The translations under genes were made by a program, and so were the position numbers. From positions 3,756,001-3,820,000 of the forward strand of contig NZ_AP019400.1 in the NCBI RefSeq assembly GCF_004295585.1: a DNA stretch of 64,000 nt, written 5' to 3'. The DNA comes from Cohnella abietis (GTDB taxonomy: Bacteria; Bacillota; Bacilli; Paenibacillales; Paenibacillaceae). The notes below the pieces were generated by a model. The model saw only the letters and a program-made list of their open reading frames with translations. It ran no database searches and was not told the DNA's origin. Every line of letters starts with the position of its first letter. Position 1 is the first letter of the stretch. Shown here one piece after another: positions 1-8,712 of this stretch.

Positions 1-156
1 TTAAGTTATCTTGCAAAATCAGAATAAAGTAAACTGCTTACAGATCTCTAAGCAAATTATTACGATTCTATTAAGGCGTTAAAAACAACTGTGTTTGTCC
101 AACGCTAGAATTTAAAAATAACGCCTTCATTGCTTCCTTATAGCTCATTACAAAAC

Positions 157-180
157 AACCTGCCGGTGATCCAGCAGGTT
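157..180 (-). terminator. Hairpin, possible terminator of the MFS gene
   Basis: A 7-bp perfect stem (AACCTGC/GCAGGTT, 10-nt loop) is followed on the minus strand by a T-rich stretch. It lies 120 bp beyond the stop at 301. No gene is visible in bases 1-300 besides this hairpin. Confidence 0.45.
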
Positions 181-300
181 GCAGTATATTGCCTGTTAAT
201 ATCGTCTGAATATTTTCCGTGCCAGTGTCCTGAACAATAAATCATACATACCGAGTTGATTTGGTGGAGCCAATCAATCATTGGAATTCATCGAATTCAA

Positions 301-1455
301 TTATGCAGATCTGCGACGCATGTATAACGAAAATATAGCCGGGATGAGAGCAATTGCGACGCCAATTCCAGCAAACCAACCGACTGCTGTAAGAGAAATA
401 CCTTCTACAATGACGCCCCCGATTACAGCCCCTACGGCCATGCCCAACTGCACGATCGAACTGTTCAAACTTAGGATGATTCCCGAAGCCTGGGGAGCCA
501 TACTAATTAAATAAACTTGTTGAACCGGCCCCATCGACCAAGCGAAAAAGGACCATAACATAAGCAAAGGTAACACGAACATGGACGAATGGGAGAACGC
601 CGTCAGTAACAACAATATTCCGGAGTGAAAGATCAAGCCTCCAATCATCGTACGGGGGATACCCCATTTATCTACCCCGTAGCCACCAACTTGAGATCCT
701 AGGAGACTAGCCAGCCCAAATGCAAACAATCCGATGCTTACCATCCGCTCGCTCATCCCCGTAATGTCTAGAAGAAACGGCGTTATATAGGTGTACAGAA
801 TCATATATCCCAATATCCAGAAAAAACCGATGGAAAGCGTGACAGAGATTCGAGGATTTTTTAACAAGGCAAGCTGTTTCCGAATAGGAACGTGAGCCTC
901 TCCCTCCGATTTCGGAATTGTCCGCAATAGAACCAACATCGCGATCAAGCTCAGTACTCCAATCCCTGTGAAAATAATTTTCCAATCATACGAGCTCGCA
1001 ATGACCCTTCCAAGCGGGACCCCGAGAATAAGTGCGAGGTTAAAGCCCAAGAGAATTGTAGCGATAGTGCTGCCCTGTTTACCAGGAAGTGCTATCTTGG
1101 CCGCAACGGTCAGGGCAACTACCATAAATACCCCCGTGCTAATGGCCAAAATAATTCTTGCTCCGATCAGCATGCCGTAGCCCGTTGTTGTGACAGTGAT
1201 CAAGTTCCCTATGAAAAATAATCCCAAAGCCAATAGCATAAGCTTTCTTCGGTCCATTTTTGCCGTGAGTGCAATAATAATCGGAGTGCCGATGGCATAT
1301 GCAAGCGAGTAGACCGTAATTAGCTGTCCTGCCGCCACTACAGACACCCCAACATCACTTGCAAGCATATCCAGAATACCGGCAATAACGAATTCCGAAG
1401 TTCCTACTAAAAAGCTGATAATGGCTAGAATATAAATTTTCCATGAATTTCTCAT
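301..1455 (-). CDS. MFS transporter, DHA1-type efflux pump
   Basis: This 384-residue protein is very hydrophobic along its whole length and fits 12 membrane segments. The N-terminus has the DHA1 pattern GTSEFVIAGIL, and the loop between segments 2 and 3 has TAKMDRRKLM, the MFS basic motif. It is probably a proton-driven drug or metabolite exporter in the cytoplasmic membrane; the substrate cannot be read from sequence. The start ATG follows AAAGGAAAGAGGAGAACTCG. A perfect inverted repeat at 1475-1498 lies just upstream and recurs before the next two genes, so it is likely controlled by the ArsR-family repressor at 2779. Confidence 0.85.
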   Translation of the reverse strand: MRNSWKIYILAIISFLVGTSEFVIAGILDMLASDVGVSVVAAGQLITVYSLAYAIGTPIIIALTAKMDRRKLMLLALGLFFIGNLITVTTTGYGMLIGARIILAISTGVFMVVALTVAAKIALPGKQGSTIATILLGFNLALILGVPLGRVIASSYDWKIIFTGIGVLSLIAMLVLLRTIPKSEGEAHVPIRKQLALLKNPRISVTLSIGFFWILGYMILYTYITPFLLDITGMSERMVSIGLFAFGLASLLGSQVGGYGVDKWGIPRTMIGGLIFHSGILLLLTAFSHSSMFVLPLLMLWSFFAWSMGPVQQVYLISMAPQASGIILSLNSSIVQLGMAVGAVIGGVIVEGISLTAVGWFAGIGVAIALIPAIFSLYMRRRSA

Positions 1456-1474
1456 CGAGTTCTCCTCTTTCCTT

Positions 1475-1498
1475 TTCTACAGTTCTAAATCTGTAGAA
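1475..1498. promoter_or_regulatory. Operator-like inverted repeat, site 1
   Basis: TTCTACAG-N8-CTGTAGAA is a perfect 8-8-8 repeat, located 20 bp upstream of the MFS start. The same spacer TTCTAAAT occurs in site 2. It is probably bound by the ArsR-family protein encoded at 2779-3060. Confidence 0.65.
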
Positions 1499-1593
1499 GT
1501 CATTATTAAAAAAATAAGATTAGCCAACCGCCGAAGCCAATTCTCTGTCCAATCAAGCCTCTTTTCTCCAACGTTCATTCGCTGAATTAAGTG

Positions 1594-2658
1594 TTACGGT
1601 TGTTCAGAAGTCTGATGTGCGAGCTCCTTGCGGACAATCGGTGCTACTTTGGTACCGAGAAGCTCAATCGTCCGCAGCAAGTCGCGATGCGGCAACGAAC
1701 TGAAATCGACGTACATCATGAACCGAGTCAAGCCAAGGTTCTTGTGCAGTAGTACGATCTTCTCTGCCACATATTCGGGGTCTCCGACATAAAGAGCGCC
1801 ATTAAGGCTGCGGGCTGCATCGTACGAGTCACGTGTATAAGGAGACCAGCCTCGTTCCCGTCCGATCTGGTTCATTTGAGCCGCCATGGTCGGGTAATAC
1901 CGTTCTGTTGCCTCTTTTGTCGTATCCGAAATAAAGCCATGCGAATGCGTAGCAATTTGCAATTTATTCACATCGTGACCTGCATTCACTGCGGCTTCCT
2001 TATAAAGCTCCACTAAGGGCGCGAATCTCTCCGGCATTCCACCCAGGATAGAGAAAACAATCGGAAGTCCCAGTGTGCCGGCCCGAACAGCCGAATCTGG
2101 ACTGCCCCCCGTGCCGATCCAGATAGGAAGCAGCTCCTGTTGTGAACGAGGATAAATGCCCATGTTGTCAATCGCGGGGCGATGTCCACCGTGCCAGGTC
2201 ACCTTCTCGGAAGCGCGAATCTTTAACAACAGTTCCAGTTTCTCATCGAACAATTCCTCGTAATCTTTCAGGTCATATCCGAATAGCGGAAAAGATTCGA
2301 TGAACGAACCCCGTCCAGCCATGATTTCCGCTCGCCCGTTCGATAGACCGTCCAGCGTTGCGAAGTCCTGATATACCCGCACCGGATCATCCGAAGATAG
2401 CACTGTCACTGCGCTCGAGAGCCGGATCCGCTTCGTTGTAGCTGCAGCGGTGGCCAGTATGACGGCTGGCGACGAGCTTGTGTAGTCGATTCGATGATGC
2501 TCGCCGATAGCATAGACGTCAAGCCCGACTTGATCTGCTAATTGAATCTCCTCTATTGCTTGGCGCAGCCTCTGGGCGTGCGAGACACCACCATTTCCGG
2601 GATTTGCATGAAGGAACGTGCTAATTCCAATCTCCATCGTAATCGTTTGACCGCTCAT
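1594..2658 (-). CDS. LLM-class flavin-dependent oxidoreductase
   Basis: The protein is 354 residues from the ATG at 2658, which has AAAGGAGAG nine bases upstream; an in-frame upstream ATG (2718) lacks this. The sequence is a luciferase-like (beta/alpha)8 monooxygenase: N-terminal MEIGISTFLHANPG, then EEIQLADQVGLDVYAIGEHH, ATKRIRLSSAVTVLSSDDPVRV and GRAEIMAGRGSF are all family blocks. It would use reduced FMN, or possibly F420, to oxidise a small molecule. It is flanked by an MFS pump and an ArsR-type regulator and shares their operator (2739-2762), which suggests a detoxification module. The substrate is unknown. Confidence 0.88.
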   Translation of the reverse strand: MSGQTITMEIGISTFLHANPGNGGVSHAQRLRQAIEEIQLADQVGLDVYAIGEHHRIDYTSSSPAVILATAAATTKRIRLSSAVTVLSSDDPVRVYQDFATLDGLSNGRAEIMAGRGSFIESFPLFGYDLKDYEELFDEKLELLLKIRASEKVTWHGGHRPAIDNMGIYPRSQQELLPIWIGTGGSPDSAVRAGTLGLPIVFSILGGMPERFAPLVELYKEAAVNAGHDVNKLQIATHSHGFISDTTKEATERYYPTMAAQMNQIGRERGWSPYTRDSYDAARSLNGALYVGDPEYVAEKIVLLHKNLGLTRFMMYVDFSSLPHRDLLRTIELLGTKVAPIVRKELAHQTSEQP

Positions 2659-2738
2659 AGTTATTCTCTCCTTTATAATATGGAATAGGCCAAGTCGACT
2701 TGTCCGACTAAATTTCAATCATGTATAGCCTTTATCGT

Positions 2739-2762
2739 TTCTACAGTTCTAAATATATAGAA
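2739..2762. promoter_or_regulatory. Operator-like inverted repeat, site 2
   Basis: TTCTACAG-N8-ATATAGAA has the same 24-bp layout and the same TTCTAAAT spacer as site 1. It lies 80 bp upstream of the LLM oxidoreductase start. Confidence 0.6.
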
Positions 2763-2778
2763 TTAATTGTTAAAAAAA

Positions 2779-3060
2779 TTACGCCAACAAATAGGGCGCA
2801 AATTTTTCCGCTATTTCTCGATTGACGTTATAGTGAATAAACGATCCATTCTTGCGAAAACTAATCAAGCCAGAGTCCGTCAATTGCTTGAGATGATGCG
2901 ATAGCGTCGAGCCTGCAACCGATTCAAGCCTTTCACCGATGGCGGTGAAGCATAAATTACTCTCTTTCGTAAGCAGTAAAGCGATTTTCAGTCGGGTAGG
3001 TTCCCCCAAAGCTTTATACAATTTAACCGCTTGCCCCATATCCTCTTGATTTTCTCCCAT
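2779..3060 (-). CDS. ArsR-family winged-helix repressor
   Basis: A 93-residue ArsR/SmtB-type protein. The start at 3060 follows GGGAGGTGAGAATA; the longer frame upstream has no such site. ALGEPTRLKIALLL, the helix-turn-helix region VAGSTLSHHLKQLTDSGLISFRKNGSFIHYNV and its beta wing are typical. It has a single Cys and lacks the CVC metal site of true ArsR, so it probably senses an organic or redox signal. It is likely autoregulated through the repeat at 3083-3106 and controls the LLM oxidoreductase and MFS genes downstream. Confidence 0.85.
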   Translation of the reverse strand: MGENQEDMGQAVKLYKALGEPTRLKIALLLTKESNLCFTAIGERLESVAGSTLSHHLKQLTDSGLISFRKNGSFIHYNVNREIAEKFAPYLLA

Positions 3061-3082
3061 TATTCTCACCTCCCTGAATCTC

Positions 3083-3106
3083 TTCCGCAGTTCTACAACT
3101 ATCGAA
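3083..3106. promoter_or_regulatory. Operator-like inverted repeat, site 3 (degenerate)
   Basis: TTCCGCAG-N8-CTATCGAA keeps the 24-bp layout and most positions of sites 1 and 2. It lies 22 bp upstream of the ArsR-family start, as expected for autoregulation. Confidence 0.5.
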
Positions 3107-3275
3107 ATCAATATTATCACCACTACACTTAAATGTAAAGAGGGGCCTTGGTTCATTGAGTTTGGTTCTCTCACTATCCACAGAGATAGGAATTTTGATA
3201 AAACCTGCTCCTGTTATTCTCACGCCTTTTCGCGTGCTCCTTTTTTTGCATTCGTGCCAATAATATTAAATAGAC

Positions 3276-3731
3276 TTATATCCACGTTTGAAACGATTTA
3301 TTGACCATTTTTACATTGTTCATCGTTGCCCAGTTTCTTAAATCCGAGGTACCTCTTTCTTCATCCTTCAAGTACCTAAATACCATATCCATTGGGACGA
3401 TTCTCTTCTTATAAGGTAATATCCCGATAACAGGTCTAAAGTAGCCCCTGATCATTATGACATTAATATCACTCGAATTAATTATTTTTCCGTTTAATAT
3501 AATTTGCTCATTGGATAGGCATAACTCAGTTGGTCCTTTGAAAAATGTCCTGTACAATGCAAGTAGCAACACAACTAAGCATAGAAAAATCGCTGTTACC
3601 GAAATGTAGAATACACCTGTGTGATCCGATGATTTCCATACAAGAATAAATTGACTCAATATAATAGCAATCATACCTATAATGGTTCCAATCCTTGCAG
3701 GACTCTTAATTGGATGCTTTATTTCCCTCAA
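3276..3731 (-). CDS. Small membrane protein, STM3941-like hypothetical
   Basis: The gene encodes 151 residues from a TTG at 3731 preceded by GGGGGGAGCAATA; the longer frame to 3776 has no ribosome site. Two hydrophobic segments (about residues 15-35 and 45-70) are followed by a roughly 80-residue soluble part with beta-rich character (TELCLSNEQIILNGK, KRIVPMDMVF), resembling the PH-like cytoplasmic part of small bacterial membrane proteins. No catalytic motif is visible. Function unknown. Confidence 0.6.
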   Translation of the reverse strand: MREIKHPIKSPARIGTIIGMIAIILSQFILVWKSSDHTGVFYISVTAIFLCLVVLLLALYRTFFKGPTELCLSNEQIILNGKIINSSDINVIMIRGYFRPVIGILPYKKRIVPMDMVFRYLKDEERGTSDLRNWATMNNVKMVNKSFQTWI

Positions 3732-3805
3732 TATTGCTCCCCCCTTTTTCAAATCCCTCACTCCAATATACCACATTTTGGGGTTATTTTACCCGTTAAC
3801 ACAAT

Positions 3806-3836
3806 GAGGCTACCCGAATGTTTCCGCGGTAGCCTC
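3806..3836. terminator. Strong hairpin terminator
   Basis: A perfect 9-bp stem (GAGGCTACC/GGTAGCCTC) with a 13-nt loop lies between the acetyltransferase at 3859 and the membrane protein start. It probably ends the acetyltransferase transcript. Confidence 0.65.
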
Positions 3837-3858
3837 GTGGTATATAGGATATTGAGCT

Positions 3859-4317
3859 TCATAGTTTTTTAAGGAGTTTTACGTATTCACCATATTCGTC
3901 TTCTCCAATAAATAATACGTTAGTAAAACCTTTTTTTGCATATAGATGTCTTGCGCTTAAGTTATCTGTATCGACACCAAGCGAAATTTCCATATATCCG
4001 ACTTTTTCAGCATATTCAATCAAATAATCAAGGATAATGCTCCCTATACCACGATTGCGATTTTCTTCTTTAACAATCATACGAGATAGATAAATCCGTT
4101 TATTTGGGATTGTATAATCTGGATCATTGTTTCTAAAAACCAACGAACCTTCTCCTATAAACTCATCATTTTCCAAATAAATAAAGGTAATCCTGTTTCC
4201 GCTTACTAATTCGTCATAAAACATATTTGCCATTTTTGAGTTCTTTTCCATATCCCATATATTACTGCACATAAAATAGTCTTTCAGATTTAGTTGCTTT
4301 ATTTTATATGAAGTCAT
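3859..4317 (-). CDS. GNAT-family N-acetyltransferase
   Basis: A 152-residue single-domain GNAT. The acetyl-CoA binding motif is seen as RMIVKEENRNRGIGSIILDYLIEYA, followed by MEISLGVDTDNLSARHLYAKKGF, the usual C-terminal half. The ATG follows AAAGGAAAGGAATAATTT. It would transfer an acetyl group to an amine of a small molecule or protein; the substrate cannot be inferred. The VOC-family gene at 4346 lies upstream on the same strand with a 28-bp gap, so the two are likely cotranscribed. Confidence 0.82.
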   Translation of the reverse strand: MTSYKIKQLNLKDYFMCSNIWDMEKNSKMANMFYDELVSGNRITFIYLENDEFIGEGSLVFRNNDPDYTIPNKRIYLSRMIVKEENRNRGIGSIILDYLIEYAEKVGYMEISLGVDTDNLSARHLYAKKGFTNVLFIGEDEYGEYVKLLKKL

Positions 4318-4345
4318 AAATTATTCCTTTCCTTTTACCTACATA

Positions 4346-4792
4346 TCAGCCCTTTGAAATTTCAGCATTCCATTCACTTAAATATGGGACATAAGATAGT
4401 TGCTTAGGTTTATCACCGAGCATCGCTATAAACTCAAGTTCATTACCGTCAGGATCGTCAAAGTATACAGCGGCAGCTGGCATCCAGGAATGTACAATCG
4501 GCTCATCTGTTCCTCGACCAAATACTGGCTTCAAACTGATATTTCTCTCAAATAAATATTGAGGTGAATTGATTAAATCATCAACAGAAACATTGAATGC
4601 AAAGTGACGTTTTTGCATCTTTTCCTCTGAGGTTTGCCAAAGTCCAAGCATGTGTTGTTTATCTTCTGTAATCCAGAAAAATGCGACATTATCATAACGT
4701 ACACCTAATTTCAAACCAAGTGTTTCGTAAAATGAAATGGAATTATCCAAATCACGCACCAGTAAATGTGTTTCAAATAAACCTTTTATCAT
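4346..4792 (-). CDS. VOC-family (glyoxalase/bleomycin-resistance fold) protein
   Basis: The 148-residue protein begins LFETHLLVRDLDNSISFYETLGLKLG, and ends with AVYFDDPDGNELEFIAML, the two diagnostic halves of a vicinal-oxygen-chelate domain. The metal-ligand pattern (His near residue 9, Glu in NELEFI) is present. Such proteins bind or modify small molecules, including antibiotics. The start follows GAGGTGAGTTCAA. It lies just before the acetyltransferase gene in one transcript. Confidence 0.8.
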   Translation of the reverse strand: MIKGLFETHLLVRDLDNSISFYETLGLKLGVRYDNVAFFWITEDKQHMLGLWQTSEEKMQKRHFAFNVSVDDLINSPQYLFERNISLKPVFGRGTDEPIVHSWMPAAAVYFDDPDGNELEFIAMLGDKPKQLSYVPYLSEWNAEISKG

Positions 4793-4918
4793 TTGAACTC
4801 ACCTCATTATAAGTTGACCATACAATTAGTAAACTAAAATGTTTATAAAGTGTCAATATTAACCTTTTATACCATTTACATGTGGAGCATGAGGTCATAC
4901 AGACTTGCCCGTTCGTAT

Positions 4919-4948
4919 ACAAAAAAAAACACAGGCTATTATCCTGTG
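4919..4948 (-). terminator. Rho-independent terminator of the 4985 acetyltransferase gene
   Basis: On the minus strand CACAGG-N7-CCTGTG is followed by nine or more T. It lies 37 bp after the stop at 4985. Confidence 0.75.
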
Positions 4949-4984
4949 CACACAGAGTTACCCATATCCCAATCTTTAGCTGCA

Positions 4985-5482
4985 CTAACTCAAAAACGAT
5001 AAATCTTTTATAAACCAAGCATCAGTAGCATTATGGTCTGAACCATCTAGTGGTCTTTCAAGTTGTTGGAAACCTGTTTTGATGTAAAGGCGATTTGCTG
5101 CTTGAAGTTTACTCGATGTTTCTAAGTAACAGTGTGCATAGTGTTCCTTAGCGAAGTCGAGTGCTACTTTAATAAGTTCCTTCGAGAGGCCCTTACCTTG
5201 AGCTTCGGGTGTAATGTATAACTTTTGCAACTCGCAAATTCCCGGTTCCTGCCCAAATGGTGCAATCCCCAAACCACCTACCACTTCGTTTTGTTCATTC
5301 ACTGCAACCCAATACTTTGAATTTGCTTGTTCCTTGTAATATTGCGCCAGACTACCCAGTTGAGGATCAAAATATGCTGTTCCCGGAATGTTTAGGTTAA
5401 ATGATTCCAATGAGCTTTTAATAATTCGCTCTATTGTTTGATTGTCCTTTTCTTCAATTTCACGTATTTGCAATTGTTTCAT
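4985..5482 (-). CDS. GNAT-family N-acetyltransferase
   Basis: A 165-residue GNAT with the motif LQKLYITPEAQGKGLSKELI (motif A) and YLETSSKLQAANRLYIKTGF (motif B). It resembles the PhnO/YjcF-like class of small acetyltransferases. The ATG follows AGTGGGGAA. It is monocistronic, with a strong terminator downstream, and unrelated in sequence to the acetyltransferase at 3859. Substrate unknown. Confidence 0.82.
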   Translation of the reverse strand: MKQLQIREIEEKDNQTIERIIKSSLESFNLNIPGTAYFDPQLGSLAQYYKEQANSKYWVAVNEQNEVVGGLGIAPFGQEPGICELQKLYITPEAQGKGLSKELIKVALDFAKEHYAHCYLETSSKLQAANRLYIKTGFQQLERPLDGSDHNATDAWFIKDLSFLS

Positions 5483-5806
5483 TTCCCCACTATCTATATA
5501 TAATTTTGTTAATTCTAATATTATTCGCCAAACAATTCAACCTTATCAAGTATCCTGCCGAGGGAGTTTCTTGGTGCTGGAATCAGGGGCTTTCAGTAGA
5601 GGGAGATTGCTATTGCGGAATCCGGGGCAAGGGTATGAAAAAAAACACAAATAGGCCGCAGCCAACTAACTTGATCTTCTGCTGAGTAAAAGGGATAGTG
5701 GCAAGAGAGGCTGTTACTCAAGGACTCCGGTACAGGCGAGATGGAAACCGCGGGGTGGCGCTCTGCAAGCCGCTCCCAGCGGACTATTTGGTGAAAAACG
5801 TCACGA
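5483..5806. other. Intergenic stretch without a convincing gene
   Basis: This 320-bp stretch becomes G-rich from about 5560. Frames that cross it have no family resemblance and no ribosome site. I see no terminator or RNA structure that I can defend. Confidence 0.4.
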
Positions 5807-6454
5807 TCAGCCCTTGATCGACTGGATAAACTTCTCCAAGGCAGCCGTGTCCGTGATGCGCGTGTTGCATGCATGTCCATCGAGGCAGACGTAATGGCCA
5901 TACACCTTGTAATAATCAGGCGGCGAGTTCGCCGGCCGCGTCTTGACCGTGAACAATGCAAGATCGTCGTAGCTGTTGCAAATCACGCAGTAGCCCTTCT
6001 TGTTCGTGGGAGTGAACCGACCTTCAATGCCAAGAAACTGTCCGTCCCGGGGAAATACCAGGAACATTTTGTTCGTGGCGATATCCGTCCACCCGATGTA
6101 CGTCAACCGGCGCCGATCCATCGTTTCGACATCCGGCGCGTTCAGCTTCTTCGCCTTCGGGAACAGCTTCTGAAACTGTTTGTTCGTCAATGGAGGGAAT
6201 TCGGCCCGCCAAGGCTCGAGCGAATCGAGGTAGTTGTGAAACTCTTCGGCGCTGTTCATGTCTGCCATGGACACCAAGTGCCGCTTCCGGTCCTCTTCCA
6301 GATCCGGGAATAGTTCGTCGATCTTGAGCGTAGCGCTGTATCTTACTGCCTTCAGTACGTTTCGGTCCGATGCGGTCCGAAGCGCTTGCTGGAGAATTTC
6401 GGTTTGATTCTTGATTGCGTTGAATTGATTGTTTTCAATGAACGGCGTATGCAT
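5807..6454 (-). CDS. FusB/FusC-family elongation factor G-binding protein
   Basis: A 215-residue protein with the FusB layout: an N-terminal helical part (residues 1-75) and a C-terminal treble-clef zinc domain. The likely zinc ligands are visible in GYCVICNSYDD and in YGHYVCLDGHACNTRI. The family binds EF-G on the ribosome and releases it, giving fusidic-acid resistance in staphylococci; chromosomal homologues are common in Bacillales and their natural role is less clear. The ATG follows AAGGGGCTGGCCATCT. The gene is alone and has no visible leader attenuator. Confidence 0.85.
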   Translation of the reverse strand: MHTPFIENNQFNAIKNQTEILQQALRTASDRNVLKAVRYSATLKIDELFPDLEEDRKRHLVSMADMNSAEEFHNYLDSLEPWRAEFPPLTNKQFQKLFPKAKKLNAPDVETMDRRRLTYIGWTDIATNKMFLVFPRDGQFLGIEGRFTPTNKKGYCVICNSYDDLALFTVKTRPANSPPDYYKVYGHYVCLDGHACNTRITDTAALEKFIQSIKG

Positions 6455-6725
6455 AGATGGCCAGCCCCTTATTTATATGTGTACCGGAGAACGAATACAG
6501 AAAAACCAACGGTTAGCTCAGGTCTCGGAATGAGCATCGCCAAAACTATCTTGAGGTCGCTGCTCTATTCGAAATCGAGTGATGATGGGTCCAGTATTCC
6601 CCTTCAGATTGTTTTCAAAAGTTACATTTTCCCTGCGGCATCGATTCCTCTTCCGCCTAATCATATTCTAAAGAACGCAATAAGCAATTTATATGAAAAC
6701 AATAACTTAGAATCGTTTTCGACAT

Positions 6726-6760
6726 AAAAAAACTGATGAAGAAACTTCATCAGTTTTTTT
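6726..6760. terminator. Bidirectional terminator
   Basis: CTGATGAAG-AAA-CTTCATCAG is flanked by A7 on one side and T7 on the other, so it works both ways. It lies downstream of the methyltransferase at 6818. The rest of 6455-6817 holds no gene that I can support. Confidence 0.8.
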
Positions 6761-6817
6761 GCTACTTATTTCTCGAATAAACAATTTTCATAATGGGATG
6801 GATATCACCAATCTCTG

Positions 6818-7441
6818 CTACCGAAATTTCCTAGCAACAATGAAATATTCCTGAGAGCTTTTCTTCAAGCAATCCTTTTCGACAATTGAAAAATTCCCTT
6901 CCTCAATTGTAGCGATTAAATTGCGTATTTTAAATGATCTTATATTCGGCACTAATCCAACTCTACCTGCTAAGTATAACAAGTTTTTTAGAATTATCTT
7001 TTCTCCAACGCATGGTGTTGCTGAAATCAATAATCCTCCTGGTTTCAACAGTTCATTCATTCTTTGTAGAACGATATGTTCATCTTCCAACAAATGCAGT
7101 ACATGAAAGACCAGGATGACATCAAATGAGTCTTTCTTATACTTTTCATCAAAAATAGTCGAATGAGCATAGTTTATATTTGCAATGTTTCGCTCTTTGG
7201 CCTTTTTTTCCGCAATTCCTATCATATTAGAAGATATATCAATGGCATGAATCTCTTTCACACATTCTGCAATTTCATTTGATATCAATCCAGTCCCGCA
7301 GCCGTAATCCAAAACAATGTCGCTTATTTTGAGATGTATTTTCGTTCTTTTTATTATATTGCTGTAAGTCTGTTCATCCTTCATCTCTAACTGATCATAT
7401 TTACTTGCTGTTTTGTCCCAAAAGCTTTCTGATTTATTCAT
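6818..7441 (-). CDS. Class I SAM-dependent methyltransferase
   Basis: The protein is 207 residues from the ATG at 7441, which has AAGGAGGGTG nine bases upstream. The SAM site is seen as DIVLDYGCGTGLISNEIA, with the acidic residue in IHAIDISSNMIG and the fourth motif in DVILVFHVLHLLEDE. This is a Methyltransf_11/25-type enzyme for a small molecule. It lacks the conserved cysteine set of ArsM arsenite methyltransferase. It starts 5 bp after the stop of the MFS gene, so the two form an operon downstream of the arsenic-type genes. Confidence 0.82.
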   Translation of the reverse strand: MNKSESFWDKTASKYDQLEMKDEQTYSNIIKRTKIHLKISDIVLDYGCGTGLISNEIAECVKEIHAIDISSNMIGIAEKKAKERNIANINYAHSTIFDEKYKKDSFDVILVFHVLHLLEDEHIVLQRMNELLKPGGLLISATPCVGEKIILKNLLYLAGRVGLVPNIRSFKIRNLIATIEEGNFSIVEKDCLKKSSQEYFIVARKFR

Positions 7442-7446
7442 TTCAG

Positions 7447-8712
7447 TTACACCCTCCTTGCTAGAGCTATCATCCATCTAAAACTCAATAACATCAGTAC
7501 AGTAGCGGCTATCCAATAAGTTGTAGAGAGACCTAAGGTTCTTTCGAATAGATAGCCAAGGAATGGTCCAAATGAAGCTCCTACATCAGCAACTATTACA
7601 TAAACAGTTACGATTGCTACTTTAGTCTCATTCGATACGATTGCCGATATGGAAATATCCATTATTGTTATTAATAGTGTCGTTGTCAGGAGTAATGCTA
7701 ACAAATTAAGTAACCAAAACCCTAATGGGATGTTTGACGGTATGACAAAAACCATAACTGATGCTAGGAACAAGATTACTGACAAGGCAGCTTCTCTTCC
7801 CCATTTCCCATCTGTTTTTTTTCCGATCCATGGTGAGAGAAATGCACCTATCACTAATCGGGATGCCTGAATGGTGGCTGCGATCGCTGCCGCCCCAATT
7901 AGCATGCCATAAAAGCTGAAATCCATATGCTTGCGGACATCGATTAAATGACTCAATGAGGCTGTTAGTATGCCTTCCAAGCATAACATGACAATGAATA
8001 CAGTCAAAAGCATCCAAACCAATATAGGCTGATTTGCCAAAGAAGCGACTGTTAATTTAGTTCTCAAGGTAACTTGACGATTTTTAGTGTTCGGGATGTA
8101 GATTAGAACGGCCGGCAAAACCATAATAGCCAAGATCCCGAATAAAACTGCTACATTTCTTATTCCGAACCATTCAACAAAAAATCCTCCTGCCAGCATC
8201 CCCACTAATGTACCTAGCCGTGAAATTCCATTATAGGTTCCCATTAAGTGCCCACGATTTTCAATCGTTGTTGAATCAAAAATCATGAAATAAGCCCCTA
8301 AACGGATGATGGACCAAGCTATTCCCCAAATACATCTTAAGATGAGCCAGTATAGAAAACTATTCGCCCAACCATATAGAAAAGTCGTTGTCCCTGCGAT
8401 GATGACAGCTATGATCATCCCATCACGAATACTTAGCTTAGTAAATATCCATGAGATTAAAGGATTTAATGGTAATCGGATAAATCGGTTTGCAGACAAC
8501 AGTATGCCTACCTCTACCAGCGAGGTTAATCCAGCTTCTCGCCAATGGATGGGTAAGGCGATGTATAACATGGAATCCCCGAACAAAGAGATAGCCGTTA
8601 TTAATGCCATAAAAATTACTGACTTATATCGACTATCTCTTCTCTGCTTTTTATGTGAATTTAAGAGCAACAAGTAGATTTTGGGGTTGTACTTACTGTT
8701 GATGGGTGACAT
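7447..8712 (-). CDS. MFS transporter
   Basis: Up to 421 residues and about 12 membrane segments, with RFIRLPLNPLISW and AFLSPWIGKKTDGKWGREAA as the two intracellular loops of an MFS fold. The true start is uncertain: the ATG at 8712 has no clear ribosome site and overlaps the flavoprotein by 52 bp; a TTG at 8673 is possible. It sits between a broken ArsO-like flavoprotein and a methyltransferase, all on one strand, so it may export an arsenical or another toxic product. Assignment to ArsJ or ArsK is not justified from the sequence alone. Confidence 0.8.
   Translation of the reverse strand: MSPINSKYNPKIYLLLLNSHKKQRRDSRYKSVIFMALITAISLFGDSMLYIALPIHWREAGLTSLVEVGILLSANRFIRLPLNPLISWIFTKLSIRDGMIIAVIIAGTTTFLYGWANSFLYWLILRCIWGIAWSIIRLGAYFMIFDSTTIENRGHLMGTYNGISRLGTLVGMLAGGFFVEWFGIRNVAVLFGILAIMVLPAVLIYIPNTKNRQVTLRTKLTVASLANQPILVWMLLTVFIVMLCLEGILTASLSHLIDVRKHMDFSFYGMLIGAAAIAATIQASRLVIGAFLSPWIGKKTDGKWGREAALSVILFLASVMVFVIPSNIPLGFWLLNLLALLLTTTLLITIMDISISAIVSNETKVAIVTVYVIVADVGASFGPFLGYLFERTLGLSTTYWIAATVLMLLSFRWMIALARRV

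Noticed and set aside
5873..6313. Plus-strand gene opposite the FusB-like gene
   Set aside because: It is the antisense of a well-supported zinc-domain protein and has no ribosome site or family pattern.
6818..7441. ArsM arsenite methyltransferase
   Set aside because: Position near the ars genes is suggestive, but the conserved cysteines of ArsM are not present.
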